A stretch of DNA of 64,000 nt. It comes from Zobellia laminariae (lineage in GTDB: Bacteria; Bacteroidota; Bacteroidia; Flavobacteriales; Flavobacteriaceae). Below, in pieces: positions 27,586 to 38,003 of the stretch (the first letter of the stretch is position 1; each line of letters begins with the position of its first letter). The notes beneath the pieces were generated by a model. The model did not search any database, was not told where the DNA came from, and saw only the letters and a program-made list of their open reading frames with translations. Position numbers and translations under genes: made by a program. The stretch is taken from positions 248,001 to 312,000 of the forward strand of contig NZ_RCNS01000002.1 of assembly GCF_009725995.1 (NCBI RefSeq). The letters are read 5' to 3'.

Positions 27586-29382
27586 CTAATCAAAAGTATA
27601 TGCGTTATCGGCGGCAACTCTGTCCGCGATTTCCGTACGTAGTGCAACTACGTTAGGATTATTCGTGTATTTAGTGAAACGTTTTAAGCCCATTAGCATC
27701 ATGCGTTGTTCATCGCCTTCGGCAAAAGAGATAATAGCTTCCTTACCTTTTTGTATAATAGTCTCAGTAGCACTGTATAGATACAATCTAGACATAGCTA
27801 TTTGAGTTTTTTGAGAATCCTCACCAGAACGTTTTGCGTTTTTCTCAGTTCTCAAGATGGTACTTTCAGCCATATACACTTCAATAAGGATATCTGCAGC
27901 AGAAAGCATCAATTGCTGATGATTTTCCAAATCAGGGCCATATTTTTGTACGGCACTACCGGCAACCATTAAGAGAACTTTCTTCAATCTCTTGATTAAA
28001 TCTTTCTCTTCAGCAAAAAGTTCAGAGAAGTCAGGAGTGTCAAAAGAAGGAATTCCCATTAATTCTTCACCAACAGCAGATGCAGGACCTAATAAATCAA
28101 CATGGCCTTTCATTGCTTTCTTAACAAGCATACCCACTGCGAGCATTCTGTTAATTTCGTTAGTACCTTCATAAATACGAGCAATACGCGCATCTCTCCA
28201 GGCTTTTTCCATAGGAGCATCGGCACTAAAGCCCATTCCTCCAAAAATCTGAACACCTTCATCTGTTGTGTTTTGAACATCTTCAGAAACGGCAACCTTT
28301 AAGATAGAACATTCTATGGCGTACTCTTCAACACCTTTTAATTCAGCTTCTTGATGTGTATTACCTTCCGCTTCACGGATAGCAATACGGTCTTCAATAT
28401 TTTTAGCAGCACGATAACTAGCAGATTCACCAGCATATGCGTTGGTAGCCATATTTGCAATTTTCGCTTTAATGGCACCAAAATTCATAATTGGTGTCTT
28501 AAACTGAATACGCTCATTTGCATATACAACCGCTTCTTTAATAACTCTTCTTTGAGCATCTAAACAAGCTGCAGCCAATTTAATACGGCCAATATTTAAA
28601 GCATTCATGGCTATTTTAAATCCATTGCCACGTTCAGAAAGCATGTTTTCAACTGGTACTTTCGTGTCGCTAAAAAATACTTGACGAGTAGAGGAGGAGT
28701 GAATACCTAATTTCTTCTCTTCGTCTCCTAATGTAATACCGTTATCAGGTTCGTTTTCAACAATAAACCCTGTGATATTCTTATCATCCCCAATTCTTGC
28801 AAAAACAATGAACATACTGCAAAATCCAGCATTTGAAATCCACATTTTTTGTCCAGAGATGCTATAATGTTTTCCGTCTTCGGAAAGTACCGCTTTTGTT
28901 TTACCAGAATTGGCATCAGAACCTGCACCAGGCTCCGTTAAACAATAGGCACCAAACCACTCGCCAGAAGCTAATTTTGGAACATATTTTTGTTTTTGTT
29001 CTTCGGTTCCGTACAAAGTAATTGGCATAGTACCAATTCCTGTATGTGCACCAAAAGCGGTACTAAATGAACCTGTAGCACCTGAAATATAATCACAAAC
29101 TAACATGGTAGACACAAAGCCCATGCCCATTCCGCCATAAGATTCAGGAACAGCAACACTTAAAAGTCCAAGCTCACCTGCTTTACGCATACATTCTTCT
29201 GTATAAGCGTAATCTTTCTTCTCAAAGCGTTCCCAATGTGCCCAAAGTTCGCGATCTACGAATTCTTTGGTACTGTCACGCATCATTTTTTGCTCTTCAC
29301 TTAAATCTTCTAAAGTGAAGATGTCTTCGCAGCTGGTTTCTTTTACCAAAAACTGACCGCCACGTAGAATTTCTTTGCTCAT
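27586..29382 (-). CDS. fadE: Acyl-CoA dehydrogenase, FadE (YusJ) type
   Basis: The 598-residue flavoenzyme carries the usual acyl-CoA dehydrogenase signatures: AYCLTEPGAGSDANSG, KMWISNAGFCSMFIVFA, and RIARIYEGTNEINRM, in which E405 is the expected catalytic base. A 190-residue C-terminal extension beyond the core domain is typical of the long YusJ-like forms. It performs the first oxidation of fatty acyl-CoA and passes electrons to ETF. It is the last gene of the marR-fadN-fadA-fadE set, 30 bp after fadA, and ends at a strong terminator. The gene order equals that of the fadNAE operon of Bacillus subtilis. Confidence 0.93.
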   Translation of the reverse strand: MSKEILRGGQFLVKETSCEDIFTLEDLSEEQKMMRDSTKEFVDRELWAHWERFEKKDYAYTEECMRKAGELGLLSVAVPESYGGMGMGFVSTMLVCDYISGATGSFSTAFGAHTGIGTMPITLYGTEEQKQKYVPKLASGEWFGAYCLTEPGAGSDANSGKTKAVLSEDGKHYSISGQKMWISNAGFCSMFIVFARIGDDKNITGFIVENEPDNGITLGDEEKKLGIHSSSTRQVFFSDTKVPVENMLSERGNGFKIAMNALNIGRIKLAAACLDAQRRVIKEAVVYANERIQFKTPIMNFGAIKAKIANMATNAYAGESASYRAAKNIEDRIAIREAEGNTHQEAELKGVEEYAIECSILKVAVSEDVQNTTDEGVQIFGGMGFSADAPMEKAWRDARIARIYEGTNEINRMLAVGMLVKKAMKGHVDLLGPASAVGEELMGIPSFDTPDFSELFAEEKDLIKRLKKVLLMVAGSAVQKYGPDLENHQQLMLSAADILIEVYMAESTILRTEKNAKRSGEDSQKTQIAMSRLYLYSATETIIQKGKEAIISFAEGDEQRMMLMGLKRFTKYTNNPNVVALRTEIADRVAADNAYTFD

Positions 29383-29412
29383 AGTTTTATACTTAATGTT
29401 AGTTGTCTTGTA

Positions 29413-30603
29413 TTAGTTCAAAAATTCATATATACCGGCAGCACCCTGTCCTGTACCCACACACATGGTTACCATACCATACTTGCCTTGCATATTTCGT
29501 TTTCTCATTTCATCAAAAAGTTGCACTGATAATTTACCACCGGTACAGCCCAATGGGTGACCTAGTGCAATAGCACCTCCGTTTACGTTTACGATATCCT
29601 TGTTAAGACCAAGTTCACGTATTACGGCAAGTGATTGCGAAGCAAATGCCTCGTTCAACTCAATTAATTCAATATCATTTTGTTTTAAACCTGCTTGCTT
29701 CAAAGCCTTTGGAATGGCTGCAATTGGACCGATACCCATAATTCTAGGAGGCACACCGGCAGCTGCATAGTTCACCATCCGAGCAATAGGCTCAAGATTT
29801 AATTCTTTTACCATGTCTTCGCTCATAACCATAACGAACGCTGCACCATCACTCATTTGTGATGAGTTACCCGCAGTAACACTTCCGCCAGCAGCAAAAA
29901 CTGGACGCAATTTGTTTAAAACCTCTATTGAAGTTCCCTTTCTTGGTCCTTCATCTTTATTTACTGTGTACTTTCTAGTGGCTTTCTTTCCATTTTCATC
30001 AATGTAAGTTTGCTCTACTTCAATAGGAACAATCTGATCTTGAAAACGGTCTTCTGCCTGAGCCTTTAGAGCTTTCATGTGAGAATTGTAAGCAAACTTA
30101 TCTTGATCTTCACGAGATACTTTGTACTCGTTTGCTACTGCTTCGGCGGTGTTTCCCATACCCCAGTAGTAATCTTCATGACCTTCACTTACTAAATCGT
30201 AATTCAATTCAGTTTTATATCCCGTCATAGGTACAGAACTCATACTTTCGGCACCACCGGCTATAATACAATCGGCCATTCCCGACTGAATTTTTGCCGT
30301 AGCAATACCAATAGTTTCTATACCTGAAGAACAAAAACGGTTTACCGTAACACCGGGAACGTCAACAATGTCTAATCCCATTAATGAAATCAGTCTAGCC
30401 ATGTTAAGACCCTGCGATCCTTCTGGCATTGCGTTACCAACGATGACATCATCAATCCGTTTCTTATCAAAATCCGGTAATTCTTTCATCATGTATTCAA
30501 TGGTCTCCGCGGCGAGCTCATCTGTCCGCTTAAACCTGAAAACACCTTTCGGAGCTTTTCCGACAGCCGTTCTGTATGCTTTAACTATATATGCAGTTTT
30601 CAT
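29413..30603 (-). CDS. fadA: Acetyl-CoA C-acyltransferase (thiolase), FadA
   Basis: The 396-residue thiolase has all catalytic residues: nucleophile C91 in VNRFCSSG, H349 in GGAIALGHPLGCTGG and C381 in MCVGTGQG. It cleaves 3-ketoacyl-CoA to acetyl-CoA and a shortened acyl-CoA, the last step of beta-oxidation. The ATG at 30603 is 4 bp from the fadN stop, so the two are translationally linked. It is cytoplasmic and most likely a homotetramer, as in the family. Confidence 0.95.
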   Translation of the reverse strand: MKTAYIVKAYRTAVGKAPKGVFRFKRTDELAAETIEYMMKELPDFDKKRIDDVIVGNAMPEGSQGLNMARLISLMGLDIVDVPGVTVNRFCSSGIETIGIATAKIQSGMADCIIAGGAESMSSVPMTGYKTELNYDLVSEGHEDYYWGMGNTAEAVANEYKVSREDQDKFAYNSHMKALKAQAEDRFQDQIVPIEVEQTYIDENGKKATRKYTVNKDEGPRKGTSIEVLNKLRPVFAAGGSVTAGNSSQMSDGAAFVMVMSEDMVKELNLEPIARMVNYAAAGVPPRIMGIGPIAAIPKALKQAGLKQNDIELIELNEAFASQSLAVIRELGLNKDIVNVNGGAIALGHPLGCTGGKLSVQLFDEMRKRNMQGKYGMVTMCVGTGQGAAGIYEFLN

Positions 30604-30607
30604 GTGT

Positions 30608-33013
30608 TTAATTTCTTAAAGGTTTACCTGTCTTTAACATGTGTTGGATACGCTCGAGCGTTTTACGTTCGGTACAAAGCGATAAGAAAGCCTCACGCTC
30701 CAAATCCAATAGGTATTGTTCGTTTACCAAAGTAGGCTCCGATAAATCGCCACCAGCCATTACATAGGCCAGTTTGTTTGCAATTTTCTTATCGTGCTCA
30801 CTTATGTAGTGGCTAGCTTCCATAGAATCCGTACCCACTAAGAACATACCTAAAGCTTGTTTACCAAGTACTTTAATATCCGTTCGTTTAACCGGTTGCG
30901 TATACCCAGATTCAGCCATTAGTTTTGCGTGTGCTTTTGCAGTGGCAATCTGACGGTCTTTGTTTACTACTACGATGTCTTTACCATGCTGAAGAATACC
31001 TAAATCATAAGCTTCGTACGCTGAAGTTGAAACTTTAGCCATACCTATGGTCAAGAAATACTCTTGTAAGACGTTTAATTCAACATCGTTCTTCTTGAAA
31101 GTATCCTGTGCTCTAACGGCAAACTCTTTTGAGCCACCACCGCCAGGAATAACACCAACACCAAATTCTACAAGACCGATATAGGTTTCAGCCGCAGCTA
31201 CAACCTTATCCGCATGAAGCGAAAGTTCACAACCGCCACCAAGAGCCATCCCGTGCGGGGCAGAAATTGTTGGAATAGCCGAATAACGCATACGCATCAT
31301 CGTATCTTGGAACATTTTAATAGCCATGTTAAGCTCGTCATATTCTTGCTCAACCGCCATCATAAAAATCATACCAATATTGGCACCTACGGAGAAATTT
31401 GCCGCTTGGTTACCAACAACCAAACCTTGAAAATCTTTCTCGGCAAGGTCAATGGCTTTATTTAAACCGGCGAGTACATCACCACCAATGGTGTTCATTT
31501 TTGATTGGAATTCAACGTTTAAAATGCCATCACCCAAATCCTCAACTACTACACCGCTATTTTTATAAACCTCTTTGGTCTTTCTGATGTTATCTAAAAT
31601 GATAAAAGCGTCTTGACCAGGTATTTTTTCTACGGACTTTTTAGGGATGTCATAGAAATACGTAGACCCGTCTTTAACGGAATAAAACGTTTCGTTTCCA
31701 GAAGCTTTCATTTCTTGTACCCAAGCAGCGGCTTCCAAGCCTTCAGCTTTTATAAATTCAAGTCCTTTTTCTAAACCAACGGCATCCCAAATTTGGAAAG
31801 GTCCATGTTCCCAGCCAAAACCGGCTTTCATGGCATCGTCAATTTTGTAAAGTTCATCTGTTATTTCAGGAATTCTATGTGATACATAGGCGAATAACTG
31901 ACCGAAACTCTTTCTATAAAACTCTCCTGCTTTATCTTTTCCACCAACTAACACAGCAAAACGGTCTACCACTTTATCAATGGTTTTTGTAAGCTCTAAT
32001 GTGGCAAACTTGGCACTTTTCTTGGAACGGTAGTCCATAGTGTCCAAATCCAACGTTAAGATTTCTGTCTTTCCATCTTTATCTTTCGATTTTTTATAAA
32101 ACCCTTGGCCAGTTTTACTTCCCAACCATTTATTCTCCATCATGGTATTGATGAAACCAGGTAATTTAAAAAGCTCTAATCGTTCATCATCTTTACAGTT
32201 TTCATAAATACCGTTGGCAACGTGTACCAAAGTATCTAGACCAACTACATCAACAGTTCTAAAGGTGGCTGACTTAGGTCTACCAATAACAGGACCGGTA
32301 AGTTTATCTACCTCTTCAATGGTCATACCCATGTCCTTCACCGTATGAAATAGACTCTGAATACTGAAAATACCAATACGGTTTCCAATAAATGCAGGGG
32401 TGTCTTTAGCAACTACTGAAGTCTTTCCTAAAAACTGCTCTCCGTATCCGTTAAGGAAATCAAGAACTTCTTGTGAAGTTTCAGGACCAGGAATTATCTC
32501 GAACAATTTTAAGTAGCGTGCCGGATTAAAGAAATGCGTTCCGCAGAAATGCTTTTGAAAATCATCACTTCGGCCTTCTGACATAAACTTAATAGGAATA
32601 CCAGAGGTATTAGAAGTAATCAAAGTACCTGGCTTTCTGTGTTTTTCGATAGTTTCGAAAACCATTTTCTTGATATCAAGACGTTCTACCACAACCTCAA
32701 TAATCCAATCTACCTTACTAATTTTTGCAATATCGTCCTCTAGGTTACCCGTAGAGATACGCGATGCAAATTTTTGATGGTAGATAGGTGAAGGTTTAGA
32801 TTTTAAAGCTGCCGTTAATGAGTCGTTTACCAACCTATTACGTACCACCTTGTCTTCTAATGTTAATCCTTTTGCTTTTTCTTTATCGCTCAATTCTCTT
32901 GGAACGATATCGAGCAACAACACTTCTACTCCGATATTTGCGAAATGGCAAGCAATGCCGCTACCCATAATTCCGGATCCAATGACTGCTACTTTTTTAA
33001 TATGCTTGTTCAC
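30608..33013 (-). CDS. fadN: 3-hydroxyacyl-CoA dehydrogenase/enoyl-CoA hydratase, FadN type
   Basis: The 801-residue protein has the dehydrogenase first (about 1-430) and the hydratase/isomerase second (about 490-700). This is the FadN order, opposite to E. coli FadB. The dehydrogenase shows VIGSGIMGSGIACHFAN for NAD binding, THFFNPARYLKLFEII and GNRIGIF. The hydratase shows GVGVIPGGGGSKEFA with the oxyanion-hole and Glu region. The start is GTG at 33013. It oxidises and hydrates acyl-CoA intermediates. It lies 49 bp past marR and 4 bp before fadA. Confidence 0.93.
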   Translation of the reverse strand: MNKHIKKVAVIGSGIMGSGIACHFANIGVEVLLLDIVPRELSDKEKAKGLTLEDKVVRNRLVNDSLTAALKSKPSPIYHQKFASRISTGNLEDDIAKISKVDWIIEVVVERLDIKKMVFETIEKHRKPGTLITSNTSGIPIKFMSEGRSDDFQKHFCGTHFFNPARYLKLFEIIPGPETSQEVLDFLNGYGEQFLGKTSVVAKDTPAFIGNRIGIFSIQSLFHTVKDMGMTIEEVDKLTGPVIGRPKSATFRTVDVVGLDTLVHVANGIYENCKDDERLELFKLPGFINTMMENKWLGSKTGQGFYKKSKDKDGKTEILTLDLDTMDYRSKKSAKFATLELTKTIDKVVDRFAVLVGGKDKAGEFYRKSFGQLFAYVSHRIPEITDELYKIDDAMKAGFGWEHGPFQIWDAVGLEKGLEFIKAEGLEAAAWVQEMKASGNETFYSVKDGSTYFYDIPKKSVEKIPGQDAFIILDNIRKTKEVYKNSGVVVEDLGDGILNVEFQSKMNTIGGDVLAGLNKAIDLAEKDFQGLVVGNQAANFSVGANIGMIFMMAVEQEYDELNMAIKMFQDTMMRMRYSAIPTISAPHGMALGGGCELSLHADKVVAAAETYIGLVEFGVGVIPGGGGSKEFAVRAQDTFKKNDVELNVLQEYFLTIGMAKVSTSAYEAYDLGILQHGKDIVVVNKDRQIATAKAHAKLMAESGYTQPVKRTDIKVLGKQALGMFLVGTDSMEASHYISEHDKKIANKLAYVMAGGDLSEPTLVNEQYLLDLEREAFLSLCTERKTLERIQHMLKTGKPLRN

Positions 33014-33062
33014 GATGTAGTTATTGGGTTATTAATTAATCTGTTTTAGAATTAAGACTATC

Positions 33063-33518
33063 TTAATCGTTCATCAGATTGTCATTATTGTAAATATTCT
33101 TTTCTGTAATAAGCTCATTTATGGTTTCCATAACCTCAAAAAAGCTGTTGATTTTATCCTCGGAAATATTACTTTTAACCGATTCGTCAAACCGTAAGAC
33201 CACATTTTTTGAATCGTTTCTTTTCTCTAATCCAAATTCCGTCAGGTAGATTAGTACGCCGCGCCCATCTTTGGGGTTTGGTTTACGCTCAATAAGTCCT
33301 TGCTCTTCCATCCTCTTAAGAATACGCGATAAGCTTGTTGCTTCCATACCCATCTTAGGCCCTAAAGCGGTAGAAGGTGTGCCGGTTTTAGGGTCAACAC
33401 TTAACAGTGTAAAACCTATGGCCATGGTTGAATCAAACTTTTTAGCCTCTTCGTTGTACATCCGCGCTACTGCCTGCCATGTGGCACGCAATGCGTAGTC
33501 TATTGTAATATCTTTCAT
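33063..33518 (-). CDS. MarR-family transcriptional regulator of the fad operon
   Basis: The 151-residue protein has a winged helix-turn-helix with TSLSRILKRMEEQGLIER (recognition helix, about 79-96) and the wing KDGRGVLIYLTEFG, flanked by dimerisation helices. As the first gene of marR-fadN-fadA-fadE it most likely controls this operon. MarR proteins are usually released by a small ligand; an acyl-CoA or fatty acid fits but is inference. A perfect 32-bp palindrome lies 34 bp upstream at the promoter and is the likely self-operator. Confidence 0.9.
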   Translation of the reverse strand: MKDITIDYALRATWQAVARMYNEEAKKFDSTMAIGFTLLSVDPKTGTPSTALGPKMGMEATSLSRILKRMEEQGLIERKPNPKDGRGVLIYLTEFGLEKRNDSKNVVLRFDESVKSNISEDKINSFFEVMETINELITEKNIYNNDNLMND

Positions 33519-33541
33519 ACATAAGGTGGGTTGACGGTTAC

Positions 33542-33549
33542 CAAATATA
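33542..33549 (-). promoter_or_regulatory. Bacteroidota -7 element of the marR-fad promoter
   Basis: On the minus strand this reads TATATTTG, an exact match to TAnnTTTG, 23 bp before the marR ATG. No TTG is present at the -33 position; that region is taken up by the palindrome 33552-33583. Confidence 0.65.
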
Positions 33550-33551
33550 CA

Positions 33552-33583
33552 AAAAATATATTATGCATGCATAATATATTTTT
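33552..33583. promoter_or_regulatory. Perfect 32-bp palindrome, likely MarR operator
   Basis: The sequence is exactly self-complementary over 32 bases, centred on 33567/33568 with the core ATGCATGCAT and AT-rich arms. It starts 2 bp upstream of the -7 element and would cover the -33 region, so a bound dimer would block RNA polymerase. The position fits autoregulation of marR-fadNAE. Confidence 0.8.
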
Positions 33584-33703
33584 GAATTTTTAAACCAGAA
33601 GAGCAACGCTAATATGTAATTATTACTTTATTCGTAAGGGGTGAGGGCATTCGTTAGGAAAGGAACAAATTTTTGTTAAAATCTAGATGTTGAATTTTCG
33701 GCA

Positions 33704-35479
33704 TTAAGAACGCCCATAAATGTCTTCATAGAGATCCATATATTTAGCTTTGATAATCTTACGGCGAAGTTTTAAGGTAGGAGTAAGGTGACCTTCATTT
33801 ATATTCCATACATCTGGTGTTAAACGAAATTGTTTTACTTTCTCCCATTTGGCGAATTTTTCATTTGCCTCATCAACTTCTTGTTGGTAACGAGCCAAAA
33901 CTTGTTCGTTTTTAATGATGTCTGAATTTTCAGGTATAGTAATATTATGCAATTTAGCCCATTCGTGTAAAAAGTCAAAGTCTGGTTGAATAAGGGCTGC
34001 TGGCATTTTTTCACCTTCACCAACAACCATAATTTGTTCTATAAAACGAGATTGCTTAAAACGATTTTCCAATAATTGAGGAGCAACATACTTACCTCCA
34101 GAGGTTTTGAACATTTCTTTCTTACGGTCTGTAATCTTCAAAAAGCCGTCACTATCTAGCTCACCAATATCTCCTGTATGGAAATAACCATCTATGATAA
34201 CCTCTGCGGTTTTCTTTGGATCTTTATAATAGCCTAGCATTACTTGAGGACCTTTTATGCAAATCTCACCATCGGCAGCAATCTTTACTTCGGTTCTGTT
34301 TATTGGCTTACCAACAGTACCTATACGGAAACCTCCATTACGCATATCATTTACAGAAATAACTGGCGATGTTTCCGAAAGACCATAACCTTCCATCAGT
34401 CCAAATTCGGCAGCGTTAAAAATACGTGCTAGACGGTGTTGCAGTGCTGCACTTCCCGAAGCAATGATACCTAGGTTTCCACCAAGACCTTCTTTCCATT
34501 TACTAAAAATAAGTTTTCTGGCTATAGCTAGTTGTTGTTCGTACCACCAACCATTTTTACCATAAGGCTCATATCTAAGACCTAAGTCTACCGCCCAGAA
34601 AAACAACTTCTTTTTAATACCCGTTAGTTCAGTTCCCTTAGCATATATCTTGTCATATACTTTTTCTAAAAGCCTTGGTACGGCAGTCATTACATGCGGT
34701 TGTATTTCTTTTAGATTTTCAGAAATCACATCAAGGGATTCAGCATAGTAGATAGAAACACCTCTGTACTGGTAGAGATAAATTAACATACGCTCGTATA
34801 CATGACATAGCGGTAAAAAACTTAATGCTTTGGCCTTGCCATCTTCTATGGGGAAACGACCAGAACTTTCAATGGCATTACTTACTAAGTTATCATGAGA
34901 TAACATAACACCTTTGGGTCTTCCTGTTGTTCCGGAAGTATAAATTAATGTAGCGAGGTCACCCGCTTTAACTGAATCTTTTAATTTCTCTACTTCTTCT
35001 TGGTTTGAAGTATCTGCACCAAGCTCAAGAACTTTGTTCCAGCTATCGCAATCGCTAATCTCATCAAAAGAATAGACATGTTCCAAGCTCGGGATTTGAT
35101 CTCTAACAGCTTTTACCTTTTTGTATACTTCTCCGCAAGAAACAAAGCAGTATTTGGCTTCTGAATGGTTTAGCACATATGCATAATCCTCTTCTGAAAC
35201 GGTAGGGTAAACAGGAACGTTTTGAGCACCTAGTTGTAGAATGCCAACATCCATGATATTCCATTCCGTACGGTTTGTTAAAGAAATCACCGCAATTTTG
35301 TCGTTAGGTTTTACCCCCATTCGGAGTAACGCACGACTAATTGTATTTGCTTGGTCTATGTATTCTTGAGTGGATAAAGAAACCCACTTACCGCCCTTTT
35401 TTGAGATAAGTGATTTTTCTAAATTATATTTCTCCAACTGATAGTAGGGGAAGTCAAAAAGTCGGGTAATATCTTGCAT
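33704..35479 (-). CDS. Long-chain acyl-CoA synthetase (FadD/FAA1-like)
   Basis: The 591-residue AMP-forming ligase has the P-loop LIYTSGTTGRPKGVMLSH (about residues 178-195), GYGLSETSPV, the YFHTGDIG motif, and TDRKKEMFKTSGGKYVAPQ near the hinge. It activates fatty acids with ATP and CoA, feeding beta-oxidation or lipid synthesis. It is read in the same direction as the fad operon, 185 bp upstream of marR. The palindromic promoter lies between them, so it is probably a separate transcript. No signal peptide. Confidence 0.92.
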   Translation of the reverse strand: MQDITRLFDFPYYQLEKYNLEKSLISKKGGKWVSLSTQEYIDQANTISRALLRMGVKPNDKIAVISLTNRTEWNIMDVGILQLGAQNVPVYPTVSEEDYAYVLNHSEAKYCFVSCGEVYKKVKAVRDQIPSLEHVYSFDEISDCDSWNKVLELGADTSNQEEVEKLKDSVKAGDLATLIYTSGTTGRPKGVMLSHDNLVSNAIESSGRFPIEDGKAKALSFLPLCHVYERMLIYLYQYRGVSIYYAESLDVISENLKEIQPHVMTAVPRLLEKVYDKIYAKGTELTGIKKKLFFWAVDLGLRYEPYGKNGWWYEQQLAIARKLIFSKWKEGLGGNLGIIASGSAALQHRLARIFNAAEFGLMEGYGLSETSPVISVNDMRNGGFRIGTVGKPINRTEVKIAADGEICIKGPQVMLGYYKDPKKTAEVIIDGYFHTGDIGELDSDGFLKITDRKKEMFKTSGGKYVAPQLLENRFKQSRFIEQIMVVGEGEKMPAALIQPDFDFLHEWAKLHNITIPENSDIIKNEQVLARYQQEVDEANEKFAKWEKVKQFRLTPDVWNINEGHLTPTLKLRRKIIKAKYMDLYEDIYGRS

Positions 35480-35750
35480 ATTTTGTATCTAAATGGTCCT
35501 TGCAAATTACGAAAGAACACGGAAGTTTAAAATGAGTTTCACAAAATTAGCATCAATTTTATGAGAAATCACTATTTCACCTACTAGTAACGCACATCTT
35601 GACTGATAATTTTGTAAGACAGCAATAAAAAGAAAATGAAATAGTTATATATTTTTACATAGCATTAAGGTAAGAAAAAACTTATACACTAAAAATAATT
35701 CTTACATATCCTAAATTTTACCCATAAAGTATGCCCTAAAACTACTTATC

Positions 35751-38003
35751 ATGAAATTCTTTTTACAAAAAATGACCTATCTGATATTATTATCGGGTAT
35801 AATGGGTCAATCTCAATCAACTCCGTTTGCTTGTGATTTTAATGCTTACTTGTTTCAATATAATGATATTTATGCACTAGACCTAGCTTCAGGCAGTTCA
35901 TATTTAGTATCGGAAAATATTACTCCTGGGAATGTAAATGCCGTAGCTTATAATACAACGGACGGTTATATTTGGGGTTATTTATCAACTCCGTCTCAAT
36001 CTATTGTTCGTATAGGAAAGGATTTTACAGTAGAGCAGCATACTATTCCGGAACTACCTACCGGTAATAAATATGTTGGCGATATTTCAACAGATGGTAT
36101 CTATTACTTTAAAGCCGGAGGCGCTTCTTATTATAAAATTGATTTAAATCCCGAATCTGGAACATACCTTGAATATTTAGGACAGTTCTCCTTGAGCCAA
36201 AGCCTGTCAATAGCTGACTGGGCTTTTAATGCTAAGGATAATAAGCTGTATACCGTAGAACGAGGAACCAACGTTCTTTATAGAATTTCTGCTGAAACAG
36301 GAGTAGTGGAATCGTTGGGTGAAGTACCTATTTTAGAAGGGTTGAACTACACATTTGGTGCTGTTTATTTTGATGTAGATGGTAATTTTTATATTTCGGC
36401 CAATCAAACCGGTGCGGTCTATAAAATAGATAGCGTACAGGATATAAGCCTTGGCGTAATGAAATCCAATATTTTTGCTTTTGGTCCTGCTGCATCCAGT
36501 AATGATGGAGCAAGATGTCCTACTGCACCTGTGCCTCAAGAAGATTGTATTAATGGAGTAGATGATGATGGAGATGGGCTTGTAGATTGTGATGACCCTT
36601 CATGTTCTGGAGTGGCTTCTTGTCCAACAATTAACCTTACATCAGGAGCTAATGATGGTGGTCTAGAAAGTAATGACAGATTATCTTCGTTGATAGGAGA
36701 GCGGAATTACAACCGGGCTAAGACCAATTATAAGTTTGATAAACTAACAGCCAAAAAGGTGATAAAAGGTGCTACTTATGCCAAGACGGGAAAATATTCA
36801 CCAGATGCTATTCCTTTAAAGCAATTAGTTCCTTTAGATGTGGTTGGTGAAAGCAGTACTATAGAATCTTCTCCGGCCGATCTTTTAGATCTTACCAATG
36901 CTTCTGACATATACTCGGTAGATTACTTAAGGAAGGATGATAACATAGGCGCGTTAATGGTCATTAAGACAGATAACAAGGTCTACGAGCATAGCAAGTT
37001 TATATGCGATAGATTTCTTGGTGCTCAATTATTATCTGTATCTAATATACAGCTGCGAGAGAAGGATTTTATTAAATCTATTATTAAACAACCAGACGGA
37101 AATACAGAATTTGCATTAACCTTTTCTGCACGCTTAGATGCTAACGATGAGTTTGTTGTAGAATCGCATTGGAATATTGATGCTTACGAAGATAATGCGG
37201 CCTATTATAATTTTCAGATATGGTCTAATACTGTAGATGATTTGCTTTTGCTGGCAGATGAGATTCTGAACCTTTTAGAAGTGAATAGTCCTATTTCTGA
37301 ATTCAAGGGTTCTACGCCACCGCCTGTTTTTGTGAAATCGGCTAAATATGCCAAAGGCGAAGTCATTCTTAATTTAGTGAATAATAATAAAACAGAGAAA
37401 ATACAGCTAGAAGGCGGTCTTAAAAAGACAGAAACCAGCGAGACGGAGAGCATGACTTTAGCAGCTCCTATTGATGGTTATTTGGATTCCGTTGCTTTAA
37501 GCACGGGGAATATTTTCGATTTTGGTTTTAGAGTAAGTATTGCCAATGGTACTCCGGATGACCTTTTTGTAGCTGATGCCCCTTGGGGATTAGATGGCTC
37601 ATCAGATGGTACCACGGTAGATAATTATGAAGTGATGCCTGTAATGACGCCCTATATGGAAGATGGCTACCCTGTTGAACGAAATGTGGAGTTGAGCGGA
37701 AAAACATCAAGCTATATTGGAGTGTATCGCGCACTGAGTCCACGATTTACACCAGTAAATTTATCGGATTACGGAAAACTGACTTTTGAAGCTAGTGGAA
37801 CTGGAGTATTGGAAGTAAAATTATTAAAGGGCGATGGTGAATCATACACAGCAAAAGTCAATTTAACTTCCGAGACTAATACCTTTAATTTATTAGACGC
37901 AGATTTTAAAAGTTTAATGAATGCAACAACTGATTTCACCAGCTTAAAAGTTATCAATTTTAATTTATTATCAGAAGATGGTAGTGTTGAAATAAGCAAA
38001 TGA
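35751..38003 (+). CDS. Secreted DUF6923-like propeller protein, main body (frameshifted from its sorting domain)
   Basis: The 750-residue product has a signal peptide to about residue 22. An N-terminal propeller (about 28-260, DUF6923-like: AYNTTDGYIWGY) is followed by a Ca-binding type linker, NGVDDDGDGLVDCDDPSC (about 268-286). A large domain of unknown type (about 300-660) and a beta-rich region (about 670-750) come next. The reading frame stops at TGA 38001-38003. The T9SS sorting domain that such proteins normally carry is in the next ORF, which overlaps by four bases in another frame. The frames can be joined by one additional A in the AAA run at 37998-38000. As sequenced, the protein would lack its secretion tail. 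Confidence 0.82.
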   Translation: MKFFLQKMTYLILLSGIMGQSQSTPFACDFNAYLFQYNDIYALDLASGSSYLVSENITPGNVNAVAYNTTDGYIWGYLSTPSQSIVRIGKDFTVEQHTIPELPTGNKYVGDISTDGIYYFKAGGASYYKIDLNPESGTYLEYLGQFSLSQSLSIADWAFNAKDNKLYTVERGTNVLYRISAETGVVESLGEVPILEGLNYTFGAVYFDVDGNFYISANQTGAVYKIDSVQDISLGVMKSNIFAFGPAASSNDGARCPTAPVPQEDCINGVDDDGDGLVDCDDPSCSGVASCPTINLTSGANDGGLESNDRLSSLIGERNYNRAKTNYKFDKLTAKKVIKGATYAKTGKYSPDAIPLKQLVPLDVVGESSTIESSPADLLDLTNASDIYSVDYLRKDDNIGALMVIKTDNKVYEHSKFICDRFLGAQLLSVSNIQLREKDFIKSIIKQPDGNTEFALTFSARLDANDEFVVESHWNIDAYEDNAAYYNFQIWSNTVDDLLLLADEILNLLEVNSPISEFKGSTPPPVFVKSAKYAKGEVILNLVNNNKTEKIQLEGGLKKTETSETESMTLAAPIDGYLDSVALSTGNIFDFGFRVSIANGTPDDLFVADAPWGLDGSSDGTTVDNYEVMPVMTPYMEDGYPVERNVELSGKTSSYIGVYRALSPRFTPVNLSDYGKLTFEASGTGVLEVKLLKGDGESYTAKVNLTSETNTFNLLDADFKSLMNATTDFTSLKVINFNLLSEDGSVEISK

